Shown here: positions 8,668 to 16,915 of the stretch, piece by piece
Position numbering within the stretch: the first letter of the stretch is position 1
How the letters are laid out: the number at the start of each line of letters is the position of its first letter
Made by a program: the position numbers and the translations under genes
The notes under the pieces: generated by a model
Database searches by the model: none
Told to the model about the DNA's origin: nothing
The model's input: only the letters and a program-made list of their open reading frames with translations
From: Verrucomicrobiales bacterium
Lineage (GTDB): Bacteria > Verrucomicrobiota > Verrucomicrobiia > Verrucomicrobiales > DEV007
DNA length: 64,000 nt
NCBI GenBank assembly: GCA_029213195.1
Contig: JARGNI010000015.1
Location: 52,684-116,683, forward strand
Reading direction: 5' to 3'

Positions 8668-9744
8668 ATGGGAAAAACCGGCTACGACTACGCACCTTCT
8701 TCGAAAACCTTGCCTCCGGTGGTCGCACCCGGCGAATTTGTCTTCTCCGTTACCGGCCTCGACCATGGTCACATCTTTGGGCAGACCAATGGATTGCTCG
8801 ATGCGGGGGGCACGTTGAAATATGTCTACGATCCCGATTCGAAGAAACTGGATGACTTCCTCGAGCGATATCCGGATGCCAAGCGCGCCGACTCCCTCGA
8901 TCAGATTCTGGAAGATGAAGAGACTCTCTGCGTCGCTTCCGCCTGTATCCCCTGCGATCGCGGGCCGCTTGGGGTGAAAGTCCTGGAAGCAGGGAAGCAC
9001 TATTTCACCGACAAGTCTCCTTTCACGACCCTGGAGCAACTCGAGGATGCGAGGAAGGCGGTTGCCGCCTCCGGGAAGCGCTACATGGTCTACTACAGCG
9101 AGCGGCTTCACAACGAGTCTTCGATGAAGGCCACCGAGTTGATCCAGTCGGGGGCGATCGGGGACGTTCTCCAGGTCATCAATCTCGCGCCTCATCGCAT
9201 GTCCAAGGACGCTCGTCCCGACTGGTTTTTCGAGAAAGACCAATACGGAGGCATTCTGACCGATATCGGATCGCACCAGTTCGAGCAGTTTCTCGCCTTC
9301 ACCGGAGCCAAGGATGGGACTGTCAATTTCGCCCGCGTCGAGAACTTCACTGCGCCGGACAAACCGGGACTCGAGGATTTCGGGGAGTGTTCCCTGACGA
9401 TGGATACCGGGGCGTCCTGCTATTGCCGGATCGACTGGCTCACTCCGGATGGACTTCGCGTCTGGGGAGACGGACGGGCATTTGTCGTCGGGAGCGAAGG
9501 CACGATCGAGATTCGGAAATACATCGCTCTCGCCCGCCAGGAGCCGGGGAACAAGCTCTTCCTCGTGAACGCCGAAGAGGAGCAGGAGATCGATTGCGAT
9601 GGCTCCACCGGTTTCCCTTTCTTCGGTGAGATGATTCTCGATCTTCTGAATGGGACCGAGAACGCGATGACCCAGGATCATATCTTCAAGTCGGCGGAAC
9701 TCTCCATGATCGCCCAGAAGATGGCCGATGAGGCGAAGGGGTGA
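8668..9744 (+). CDS. Gfo/Idh/MocA-family oxidoreductase
   Basis: A 358-residue NAD(P)-dependent dehydrogenase-like protein. The N-terminal Rossmann-like part holds a nucleotide-binding strand-turn (VFSVTGLDHGHIFGQ). It continues with YFTDKSPF at the position of the usual EKP motif, and a C-terminal alpha/beta domain includes GGILTDIGSHQFEQFL, the GG-x-D-x-G-x-H active-site region. Family members oxidise or isomerise sugars and inositols. DKS in place of EKP means the catalytic Lys is retained while its neighbours vary. The ATG at 8668 was chosen because it opens the alignable region. It is followed by a REP-like palindrome cluster and is divergent from the ExbB-like gene. Confidence 0.88.
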   Translation: MGKTGYDYAPSSKTLPPVVAPGEFVFSVTGLDHGHIFGQTNGLLDAGGTLKYVYDPDSKKLDDFLERYPDAKRADSLDQILEDEETLCVASACIPCDRGPLGVKVLEAGKHYFTDKSPFTTLEQLEDARKAVAASGKRYMVYYSERLHNESSMKATELIQSGAIGDVLQVINLAPHRMSKDARPDWFFEKDQYGGILTDIGSHQFEQFLAFTGAKDGTVNFARVENFTAPDKPGLEDFGECSLTMDTGASCYCRIDWLTPDGLRVWGDGRAFVVGSEGTIEIRKYIALARQEPGNKLFLVNAEEEQEIDCDGSTGFPFFGEMILDLLNGTENAMTQDHIFKSAELSMIAQKMADEAKG

Positions 9745-9754
9745 TCGTATTTTG

Positions 9755-9891
9755 CGAGTAGCGGAACGTTCAGACGTTCCGGAGGGCATGGGGTCTCGCT
9801 CGGAATGGGACGTGCACGTGATCCGAGGTCGGAATGCTTGCGCATTCCGCTACGAGTAAAGCGCTCGGTAGCGGAACGTTCGAACGTTCCG
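9755..9891. repeat. Cluster of three REP-like palindromes (family A)
   Basis: Three hairpins sit in the 169-bp gap between two convergent genes. The first spans 9762-9781 (stem CGGAACGT/ACGTTCCG, loop TCAG). The second spans 9830-9849 (stem CGGAATGC/GCATTCCG, loop TTGC). The third, at 9872-9891, is a perfect 20-base palindrome (CGGAACGTTC and its reverse complement). The first and third are preceded by GTAGCGG or AGTAGCGG; the second is followed by CCGCTACGAG, so it is in reverse orientation. Elements one and two therefore form an inverted pair of about 100 bp, the layout of a REPIN. No RAYT-type transposase is in the window. Confidence 0.7.
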
Positions 9892-9913
9892 TAATCGTTC
9901 TGCGCCCTCGGTC

Positions 9914-12055
9914 CTAGACCTTAGCCAGGGTTTCGCAGCTCTTGATGTCGAGCTTGCCGCTGGCGAGGATGGGGATCTCGTCGACGTCAATGATCTTCTT
10001 GGGAATCCAGAGGGCTGGAATGCCATCGTTGGTCAGCTGGACTCGCAATTCGTGAAGATCGATATCGGGGTCGGAGGAGAGAAGGATCAGGGCTTCTCCC
10101 TTGGCCTCGTCGGGAACGCCGACGATGGCGATGGTCCGGGCATCGTCTCCTTTTTCGAGAGCCTTGTTCACGAGATCCTCGACGGTTTCGTGAGGCACCA
10201 TTTCGCCGCCGATCTTGGAAAATCGGGAAAGTCGTCCCTCGATGTAGAGGAAGCCATCTTCGTCGACTCGTCCGATGTCTCCTGTCATGAACCATCCGTT
10301 CTGCAAAACCTCCGCGGTTTTCTCGGGCATGTTGAGATAGCCCTCGAAAATGTTGGGACCTCGCAGCCAGATCATTCCGCTGGAATGGAGCGGAAGCGGT
10401 TCGTTCGTATCCGGGTCGGTGATCCGCACGGCGACGCCCGGGATGAACAGGCCGACGGATCCGAATCGGGCGTTCGGAAGAACGGGGTGAGACGAGTCTC
10501 CATCGTCGATCTCGGGAAGGTTGACGTTGGTCACCGGGGAGGTCTCGGTCAGGCCGTAGCCTTCGAGCACGGGTTTGCCGAAACGTTTCTCAAAGGCGTC
10601 GGCCACTTTCTTGGGCAGTTTTTCCGCCCCGGTGATGACCAGCTTGACGCTCTCCAACTGCTCCTTCTTGGCGCGTCGAAGATATCCTCGCAGAAAAGTC
10701 GGGGTCGCGATGAGAAGATTGACCGAGTGTTTTTCAATCAGTTCGGCGAGCTTGGGGACTTCCAGCGGGCTGGGGTAGGTCACGACCGATACGCCTTCGA
10801 TCATGGGATAGAACATCGTTACGGTACATCCGAAACTGTGAAAGAGGGGGAGACAGCCGAGGACGCGATCGGTCGACTTCAGAGCGATGCGGGATCCGAA
10901 CTGGTTTACGTTCGAAAGAATGTTCCGATGCGAGAGGATCACCCCCTTGGGTTCTCCGGAACTGCCACTGGTGAAGAGGAGAATGGCTTCGTCGGTGCCT
11001 CCTTTCTTGGGAACCTTGAGGAGCCTTGCCAGCATCCCCGGCGAGAAAACTTTCGAGAGACCGAGCCAGAGCGCGATCTTCGGTTTCAGATCGGGCAGGA
11101 CGCGATCGAGAAGGATGAGGTTCCGGGTCGGGGGCCAGGGGAAGGCGGACATTTTCCGGACGAAAGGATCTGCGGTGATGAACTTGTCGAGTTCCGCCTG
11201 GCGGATGCTGGATTCGACGGCTTTGTCCCCCGCCGTGAAATTGAGATTCACCGGGATCTTTCCGGCGAGGAGGACCGCCACATTCGCGACCATGCCTCCC
11301 TTTCCTGGAGGGAGAATGACCCCGACGCGTTTCTTGCTGGTTTCCTTCCGGATGACTTTCGAGAGCACGATGGCAGCGGCGAGCAACTTGTCGAAACGGA
11401 GTGTCTGGCCGTCGAGACCATCGATGATCTCGGCGGACTTCGAGTGTTTCTTGAGCCCCTTGAGGACTTCGAAGGCAAGATGACTCTGCAGGATGGGCCG
11501 AGCCGAGTAGGCTCGCTCGGCCGCGATGAGCAGCTCTTCCGTAAAGTTGGCCAGGTTGGCGGCCTCGCGCTGAAGGGCTTCGCCAAAGGAGAGAACGATC
11601 CGTTCGACATGAACCCGGTCCTCGACACCGAGCGGTGTTTCCTCGGGGTGATCGACGAAGAGCGGGAGAATGGGAGCGTTGGCGCTGGTGAGAAACCTGA
11701 GAATCTTCGAAGGGACCGCGATGACCTGGCCCGGCCGGGTCGAGGTCACTCCCGGAATAAAAATCACGACACTGCCTTCGACGAGGCATTGGTGAAGTTC
11801 TTTCTTGAAGGCTTCCCGAAAACTTTCGTCCGATGAAAATTCGAGGGCCGCGACATCGTCCTTGTCGAGATGGGCCTGGAGGAGAGGATCGTAGTCGAGA
11901 CCTCGCTCAATGAGATAGACCAGTTTTCGTCCCTCGAGCTGTTTTTCGAGGTGAAGGAGGTCTTCGAACGAGAGTCGATTGGCAATGACAAGGACGCCGT
12001 CCTCCGGGATTTTGCCCTGTCCGTGAAGCTCGAGTTGATTACCGTGAGCGGCCAT
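9914..12055 (-). CDS. Acyl-[ACP/CoA] synthetase with degenerate acyltransferase domain (Aas-like)
   Basis: A 713-residue protein with the domain order of Aas: an N-terminal acyltransferase-like region (residues about 1-190), then an AMP-forming ligase (about 200-713). The ligase is intact, with the P-loop-like FTSGSSGEPKGV, GYGLTETSP, the ATP-binding TGD motif and a lysine near the C-terminus (LASGKLDI). The N-terminal region keeps the frame of the NHxSxxD block but reads N26-R27-L28-S29-F30-E31-D32, so the catalytic His is Arg. Aas recycles lysophospholipids with acyl-ACP; here the transferase is probably inactive or altered, while acyl activation should persist. It is probably cytoplasmic or membrane-associated. 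It is divergent from the symporter pair, with a 152-bp gap in which I see no gene. Confidence 0.88.
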   Translation of the reverse strand: MAAHGNQLELHGQGKIPEDGVLVIANRLSFEDLLHLEKQLEGRKLVYLIERGLDYDPLLQAHLDKDDVAALEFSSDESFREAFKKELHQCLVEGSVVIFIPGVTSTRPGQVIAVPSKILRFLTSANAPILPLFVDHPEETPLGVEDRVHVERIVLSFGEALQREAANLANFTEELLIAAERAYSARPILQSHLAFEVLKGLKKHSKSAEIIDGLDGQTLRFDKLLAAAIVLSKVIRKETSKKRVGVILPPGKGGMVANVAVLLAGKIPVNLNFTAGDKAVESSIRQAELDKFITADPFVRKMSAFPWPPTRNLILLDRVLPDLKPKIALWLGLSKVFSPGMLARLLKVPKKGGTDEAILLFTSGSSGEPKGVILSHRNILSNVNQFGSRIALKSTDRVLGCLPLFHSFGCTVTMFYPMIEGVSVVTYPSPLEVPKLAELIEKHSVNLLIATPTFLRGYLRRAKKEQLESVKLVITGAEKLPKKVADAFEKRFGKPVLEGYGLTETSPVTNVNLPEIDDGDSSHPVLPNARFGSVGLFIPGVAVRITDPDTNEPLPLHSSGMIWLRGPNIFEGYLNMPEKTAEVLQNGWFMTGDIGRVDEDGFLYIEGRLSRFSKIGGEMVPHETVEDLVNKALEKGDDARTIAIVGVPDEAKGEALILLSSDPDIDLHELRVQLTNDGIPALWIPKKIIDVDEIPILASGKLDIKSCETLAKV

Positions 12056-12207
12056 AGTGAAGGAATGTGAAGCGTTTTTCGTCGATTTCGACCAGTTTAG
12101 CCATTTTCCTCTTCTAAAATAGCCCTCTTTTCCGTTAACTGCGGGTCGGATTCGCGCTTTCTTTTTCTCATCGAAAGCCTATCGAACATCTTTGTAATCA
12201 TCCTGTC

Positions 12208-12477
12208 ATGTCAGAGCCTTCCTCTTCTTCCAATTCCGAATACTGGCGAGCCAATCTCAAGTGGGTCGGTATCCTCATGTCGATCTGGTTCATCGTCTCC
12301 TATGGCTGCGGAATTCTCTTTGTCGAAGAGCTCAACAAGATCCGGATCGGGGGATTCAAACTCGGTTTCTGGTTTGCCCAGCAGGGCAGCATCTATGTTT
12401 TCGTGCTCCTCATCGCGGTCTATGTCCGGGTCATGAACAAGCTCGATCACAAGTATTCGGAAAAGAAGGATTCCTGA
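12208..12477 (+). CDS. DUF4212 small subunit of sodium/substrate symporter
   Basis: An 89-residue protein with two transmembrane helices (residues about 19-39 and 50-70) and the WRANLKWVGILMSIWFIVSY start characteristic of DUF4212. Such proteins are encoded directly before large sodium:solute symporters of the VC_2705 type and are thought to act as their small subunit. That arrangement is present here, with the large gene 78 bp downstream. ATG start. Confidence 0.93.
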   Translation: MSEPSSSSNSEYWRANLKWVGILMSIWFIVSYGCGILFVEELNKIRIGGFKLGFWFAQQGSIYVFVLLIAVYVRVMNKLDHKYSEKKDS

Positions 12478-12555
12478 TCTCGTCCGATTTGCTGACTGTC
12501 TCCTCAACCCTCTTTATTCTTCAAGTAATTCTCCCACTTCCTGGGAACTCTCATT

Positions 12556-14376
12556 ATGGATGTTCAAACCTGGACCTATCTTCTCGTAGGACTCACTTTT
12601 GCCCTCTACATCGGCATCGCCATCTGGGCGAAAGCCAGTTCGACCGGTGAATTTTACGTCGCTGGCAAAGGCGTTCCGGCGCTTGCCAACGGAATGGCGA
12701 CCGCAGCTGACTGGATGTCGGCTGCATCCTTCATCTCGATGGCGGGACTGATTTCCTTCATGGGATACGATGGCTCGGTCTATCTCATGGGATGGACGGG
12801 AGGCTATGTTCTCCTCGCCCTGCTCCTCGCCCCGTATCTCCGAAAATTCGGAAAATTCACCGTCCCCGATTTCGTGGGCGATCGCTACTACTCGCGGACG
12901 GCGCGTCTCGTCGCCCTCATCTGCGCGATCTTTGTTTCTTTCACCTATGTCTGTGGACAGATGCGGGGAGTCGGAGTGGTGTTCTCTCGTTTCCTCAGCG
13001 TCGAGATCGAGATGGGCGTCGTCATCGGAATGGCGATCGTCTTTTTCTACGCCGTTCTCGGCGGGATGAAGGGGATTACCTACACCCAGGTCGCGCAGTA
13101 TTGTGTGCTCATCTTCGCTTTCATGGTGCCGGCGATCTTCATCTCGATGATGATGACCGGGAACCCGGTTCCTCAACTCGGCTTTGGTGCCCAGGTCACG
13201 GGAGAAGAAGTCTATCTCCTCGACAAGCTCGATGGACTCAGTGAGGAGTTCGGATTCTCGACCTACACCGATGGGTCGAAACCGATGATCGATATCTTTT
13301 TCATCACCATGGCGCTGATGGTGGGAACCGCGGGCCTGCCGCACGTCATCATTCGCTTTTATACGGTGAAGAAAGTCAGTGCCGCTCGTGTCTCCGCCTT
13401 CTGGGCGCTGCTCTTCATCGCGATCCTTTACACCACGGCTCCTGCGGTGGCGGTTTTTGCCCGGGCCAACCTGCTCGAGAGCATTCCCGACAAACCCTAC
13501 GCGGAAGCGCCGGGATGGATCAAGTCGTGGGAGGACGCCGGGTTGATCGCCTGGGTCGACAAGAACGAGGATGGAAAGATCCAGTATGCCAAGGGGCCCG
13601 TCTACCGAACCGATGACGAGTTCACGAAACTGGAATACAAGGAAGGCGAACGTGGCATGAGTGGAGAGCGTCTCATCCAGAACACTCCCACCGATGGAAA
13701 GAACGAACTCTATGTCGATCGCGATATTATGGTCTTGGCCAATCCTGAGATTGCGAACCTACCCAACTGGGTCGTGGCCCTCGTAGCGGCGGGGGGGCTC
13801 GCTGCCGCCTTGTCGACAGCGGCCGGGCTTCTTCTCGTGATCTCCACCTCGGTGGCTCATGATCTCGTGAAACGATCTTTCATGCCAGGATTGTCGGACA
13901 AGAAGGAGCTACTGATCGCGCGCTGTGCCGCCGGTGTCGCCGTGGTCATTGCCGGTTGGTTTGGAATCAATCCGCCCGGGTTTGTAGCCGAGGTCGTGGC
14001 ATTTGCCTTTGGATTGGCGGCTTCGTCTTTCTTCCCGGTGATTATTCTCGGCATTTTCAGCAAACGGATGAACCGAGAGGGGGCCATCAGCGGAATGGTC
14101 GTCGGGATCGTGTTCACGGCCGCCTACATCATCTACTTCAAATTTCCCCAGCTGATCGAATTGATCGGATTGCCAACGAAAGAAAACGTGAAGGAGAACT
14201 GGTGGTTTGGGATTTCCCCGGAAGGCATCGGCACGCTCGGGATGATCTTCAACTTTGTAGTCGCTTTCATCGTGTCAGCGCTGACGCCGAAACCTCCCAA
14301 GGACGTCGTTGAGATGATCGAAGGGATTCGCAAACCAGAGGCCGAGGGAGAAGAGCTGGTCGTTGCCGATCACTGA
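12556..14376 (+). CDS. Sodium:solute symporter, VC_2705-type large subunit
   Basis: A 606-residue SSS-family transporter with about 13 predicted helices. The DFVGDRYYSRTARLVAL and QMRGVGVVFSRFL segments resemble ActP-like transporters, and a late AAGGLAAALSTAAGLLLVISTS helix is a strong family marker. With the DUF4212 partner it probably imports a small organic anion such as acetate with sodium; the substrate is inferred from the family only. A hydrophilic insert around residues 315-385 contains D-K-N-E-D-G-K-I at residue 335, an EF-hand-like loop. LMW phosphatase begins 21 bp after the stop. Confidence 0.92.
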   Translation: MDVQTWTYLLVGLTFALYIGIAIWAKASSTGEFYVAGKGVPALANGMATAADWMSAASFISMAGLISFMGYDGSVYLMGWTGGYVLLALLLAPYLRKFGKFTVPDFVGDRYYSRTARLVALICAIFVSFTYVCGQMRGVGVVFSRFLSVEIEMGVVIGMAIVFFYAVLGGMKGITYTQVAQYCVLIFAFMVPAIFISMMMTGNPVPQLGFGAQVTGEEVYLLDKLDGLSEEFGFSTYTDGSKPMIDIFFITMALMVGTAGLPHVIIRFYTVKKVSAARVSAFWALLFIAILYTTAPAVAVFARANLLESIPDKPYAEAPGWIKSWEDAGLIAWVDKNEDGKIQYAKGPVYRTDDEFTKLEYKEGERGMSGERLIQNTPTDGKNELYVDRDIMVLANPEIANLPNWVVALVAAGGLAAALSTAAGLLLVISTSVAHDLVKRSFMPGLSDKKELLIARCAAGVAVVIAGWFGINPPGFVAEVVAFAFGLAASSFFPVIILGIFSKRMNREGAISGMVVGIVFTAAYIIYFKFPQLIELIGLPTKENVKENWWFGISPEGIGTLGMIFNFVVAFIVSALTPKPPKDVVEMIEGIRKPEAEGEELVVADH

Positions 14377-14397
14377 TTTTTCTGCGACTGCCCGCTG

Positions 14398-14721
14398 GTG
14401 AAACATCTCCTTTTCCTCTGTTCACGGAACCGACTGCGCAGCCCCACTGCGCACGAGATCTTTGCCGATCATCCGGGGATCGAAGTGGATTCCGCCGGAC
14501 TCGCTCCCGATGCGGAGGTGCGACTTTCCGTGGAGCAGATCGAGTGGGCCGATCTCATTCTCGTGATGGAGCGAGCTCACCGCACGACGCTCAACCGTCG
14601 ATTCGGGCGTTATCTCCGCGAGAAGAAAGTCGTCGTCCTCGGGATACCGGATCGCTACGAATACATGGACCCGAAGTTGATCGAGCGACTGCAGGCGACG
14701 TGTTCGCCGCATTTGCGCTGA
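14398..14721 (+). CDS. Low-molecular-weight protein tyrosine phosphatase-like protein
   Basis: A 107-residue protein opening with LLFLCSRNRLRSPTA, the C-x5-R-S phosphate-binding loop of low-molecular-weight tyrosine phosphatases, where the usual sequence is CxGNxCRSP. It is shorter than classic members (about 150 residues), but YEYMDPKL near the end could supply the general-acid Asp. Enzymes of this type dephosphorylate tyrosine kinases of polysaccharide export or arsenate-reductase-like substrates. The GTG start at 14398 fits the motif position. It is convergent with the epimerase gene, with a 10-bp gap. Confidence 0.82.
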   Translation: MKHLLFLCSRNRLRSPTAHEIFADHPGIEVDSAGLAPDAEVRLSVEQIEWADLILVMERAHRTTLNRRFGRYLREKKVVVLGIPDRYEYMDPKLIERLQATCSPHLR

Positions 14722-14731
14722 ATGGCCGAGG

Positions 14732-15703
14732 TCAGAGTTCCACCTGAGAGGCCCACTCGACATTCTCGAGATACCATTCGACGGTTCGATCGAGACCTTC
14801 ATCGAGATCGATCTCGGGTTCCCAATCGAGCACTTCCTTGGCTTTCCGGATGTCGGCCGAGGTATCGATCATCTCCGATGCGCTCATGGGTTTGAAAACC
14901 AGCTCCGCTTTCTTGTCCAGGCGGTCTTCGATCATGTGAATGAAATCGAGCAGGGCGATGGGGCGTTTTCCCCCTCCCAGGTTGATCACGGTGTGTCCCA
15001 TTGGCTTGGCCGCGAGGAGAGTGCCTCGGGCGATGTCGTCGACGTAGGTGAAGTCACGAGTCTGGGTGCCATCGCCAAAAACGGTGATCGGAGTCCCTTC
15101 GTGGATCCACTTGATGAAGCGAAAGGGGGCCATGTCGGGACGTCCAGCAGGGCCATAGACCGTGAAGTAGCGAAGGATGCTGACATCAATCTGGAAAAGG
15201 TGGTGATAGGTGTAGCACATCACCTCGGCAGCTTTCTTGGATGCTGCGTAAGGGGAGAGGGGTTGCTCGACGGCGAGGTCCTCGCGGAAGGGCATGGAGT
15301 GACCGGCGTAGAGCGATGAGGTCGAGGCGATGACCAACTTCTCACAGTCGAATTTCCTCATCAGTTCGAGAAGATTCAGCGCTCCCTGGGCGTTGGACTG
15401 CATGTAGACATGCGGATTCTCGATGCTGTAACGAACCCCGGCGCGTGCCGCGAGATTGAAAATCACATCGAAGGAGTGTTTCTCGAAGATAGGCTGCAGA
15501 TCGTAGAGATTCTCGATATCCGCTTCGTAGAACTGGAAGCCATCTCTCTTTGCGAGGACTTCCATACGATGATTCTTGATCCGTTTGTCGTACGCATCGT
15601 TCACGTTGTCGATTCCAATCACTTCGATGCCTTGGTCCAGGAGGCGATGAGCCACCTGGCTTGCGATGAAGCCGGCAGATCCGGTGACGAGGACAGTTTT
15701 CAT
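14732..15703 (-). CDS. NAD-dependent nucleotide-sugar epimerase (UDP-glucuronate 4-epimerase-like)
   Basis: A 323-residue extended short-chain dehydrogenase with TGSAGFIASQVAHRL at the N-terminus, the IDNVNDAYD motif common in UDP-glucuronate epimerases, STSSLYAG and the YAASK Tyr-Lys pair. Family members interconvert C4 epimers of UDP-uronic acids or UDP-hexoses for capsule and lipopolysaccharide synthesis. The nucleotide-sugar substrate is inferred. It could equally be a GDP- or UDP-glucose epimerase of the same superfamily. The neighbouring phosphatase might regulate polysaccharide export, but no polymerase or transporter genes are adjacent. Confidence 0.88.
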   Translation of the reverse strand: MKTVLVTGSAGFIASQVAHRLLDQGIEVIGIDNVNDAYDKRIKNHRMEVLAKRDGFQFYEADIENLYDLQPIFEKHSFDVIFNLAARAGVRYSIENPHVYMQSNAQGALNLLELMRKFDCEKLVIASTSSLYAGHSMPFREDLAVEQPLSPYAASKKAAEVMCYTYHHLFQIDVSILRYFTVYGPAGRPDMAPFRFIKWIHEGTPITVFGDGTQTRDFTYVDDIARGTLLAAKPMGHTVINLGGGKRPIALLDFIHMIEDRLDKKAELVFKPMSASEMIDTSADIRKAKEVLDWEPEIDLDEGLDRTVEWYLENVEWASQVEL

Positions 15704-15823
15704 GAAGAGGGAAAAACGACGAAGGGTATCTCAAGAGCCGGACGACTCCGGGGGAGATCTCAAACATCCCACACTTTCCGATTTTAGAAAGTATGGAATC
15801 TCTAGAAAACGAGGCGATCTCTT

Positions 15824-16873
15824 CTAGGCGAGCGTCACTTTCTTCCCGTCGTTCTTGGCGCTTTCGTAGATCGCGCAGATGAGAGCGACCGCGCGACGAG
15901 CTTCGTGTCCATCGACGCTGGGCGGACGACCTTCTTCAATCGCCTGGACGACGTCTTCGAAGTTCAGCTGGTGTCCGGTGAAGTTGATCGCTTTTGGATC
16001 ATTGGCTCCCAGCCCCTTGGCGTCGCTGCTCTGCATCAACTCTTCGCGAACCTGCTCGTCTCCGGGAGCTGGTTCGGCAAAATCCCAGACCCGGAATTTC
16101 TCGTCGGCGAGGAATGCGGACCCCTGGTCGCCACAAAGATGAACTTCCGCCGGGTGACCGGTCGAGGACCAGCAAGCCGTCGATCCCTGGATGACTCCGC
16201 GAGCTCCGTTCTTGAACTCGAGAATGGCGACCGCGGTGTCTTCCACCTCGATTCCTTCGTGGGCGAGGCAGGCCATGGACGCGGAAACGCTTTTGACGTC
16301 ACCGGCCAGGTAGATGAGCTGGTCGATGAGATGGATGGATTGATTCATCAGCGCACCTCCCCCATCGAGTGCCCAGGTCCCACGCCAGGCACCGGAATCG
16401 TAGTAGGCCTGGTCGCGATACCACTTCACATAGGCATCGCACATCGTGAGGGTGCCGAAGCGTTCGTCATCAACGGCTTTCTTGAAAGCGTCCATCGCCG
16501 GGTGAAATCGACGATTGAAGATCCCGGCGAGGGTAACCCCGGCTTCTTCGCAGGCACCGATCATGAGATCGATCCGCTCCGGCGTGATCTCGAGCGGCTT
16601 CTCGCAGATGATGTGTTTTCCTGCCTTGGCAGCCGCGAGAGCAGGTTCGAGATGAGCCCCGCTGGGGGTCGCGATGGTGACGATGTCCAGCTCGGGATCG
16701 TTGAGAAAAGCATCGAGATCGGTGTAGCCGATTCCGCCATTCTCCTTCACGAGTTCGTCGACCGCTTCCTGGCGTCTGCCATAAAAGGAATGCAACTCGC
16801 CACCCTCCATGGCCTCGATGGCCTTGGCGTGGAAGTTGGCAATCATGCCGGCTCCGATGATACCGAATTTCAT
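15824..16873 (-). CDS. Gfo/Idh/MocA-family oxidoreductase
   Basis: A 349-residue protein with a clear Rossmann start (FGIIGAGMIANFHAKAI), the EKP motif in HIICEKPLEITP at about residues 93-97 and the GGALMNQSIHLIDQL active-site region. It is predicted to be a cytoplasmic NAD(P)-dependent sugar or inositol dehydrogenase. It lies 42 bp downstream of the Nramp-like gene on the same strand. Its similarity to the protein at 8668 is only family-level, so the two are not recent duplicates. The exact substrate cannot be assigned. Confidence 0.9.
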   Translation of the reverse strand: MKFGIIGAGMIANFHAKAIEAMEGGELHSFYGRRQEAVDELVKENGGIGYTDLDAFLNDPELDIVTIATPSGAHLEPALAAAKAGKHIICEKPLEITPERIDLMIGACEEAGVTLAGIFNRRFHPAMDAFKKAVDDERFGTLTMCDAYVKWYRDQAYYDSGAWRGTWALDGGGALMNQSIHLIDQLIYLAGDVKSVSASMACLAHEGIEVEDTAVAILEFKNGARGVIQGSTACWSSTGHPAEVHLCGDQGSAFLADEKFRVWDFAEPAPGDEQVREELMQSSDAKGLGANDPKAINFTGHQLNFEDVVQAIEEGRPPSVDGHEARRAVALICAIYESAKNDGKKVTLA

Positions 16874-16915
16874 AGGTCTGAAGGGAGTGAAGGAGGAAAG
16901 GGCAGAAACTTCGAT

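Noticed and set aside
10052..11836. 594-codon open frame antisense to the Aas-like gene
   Set aside because: The translation is rich in Asp, Gly and Arg, with no motif, and it lies wholly inside a gene with intact ligase motifs.
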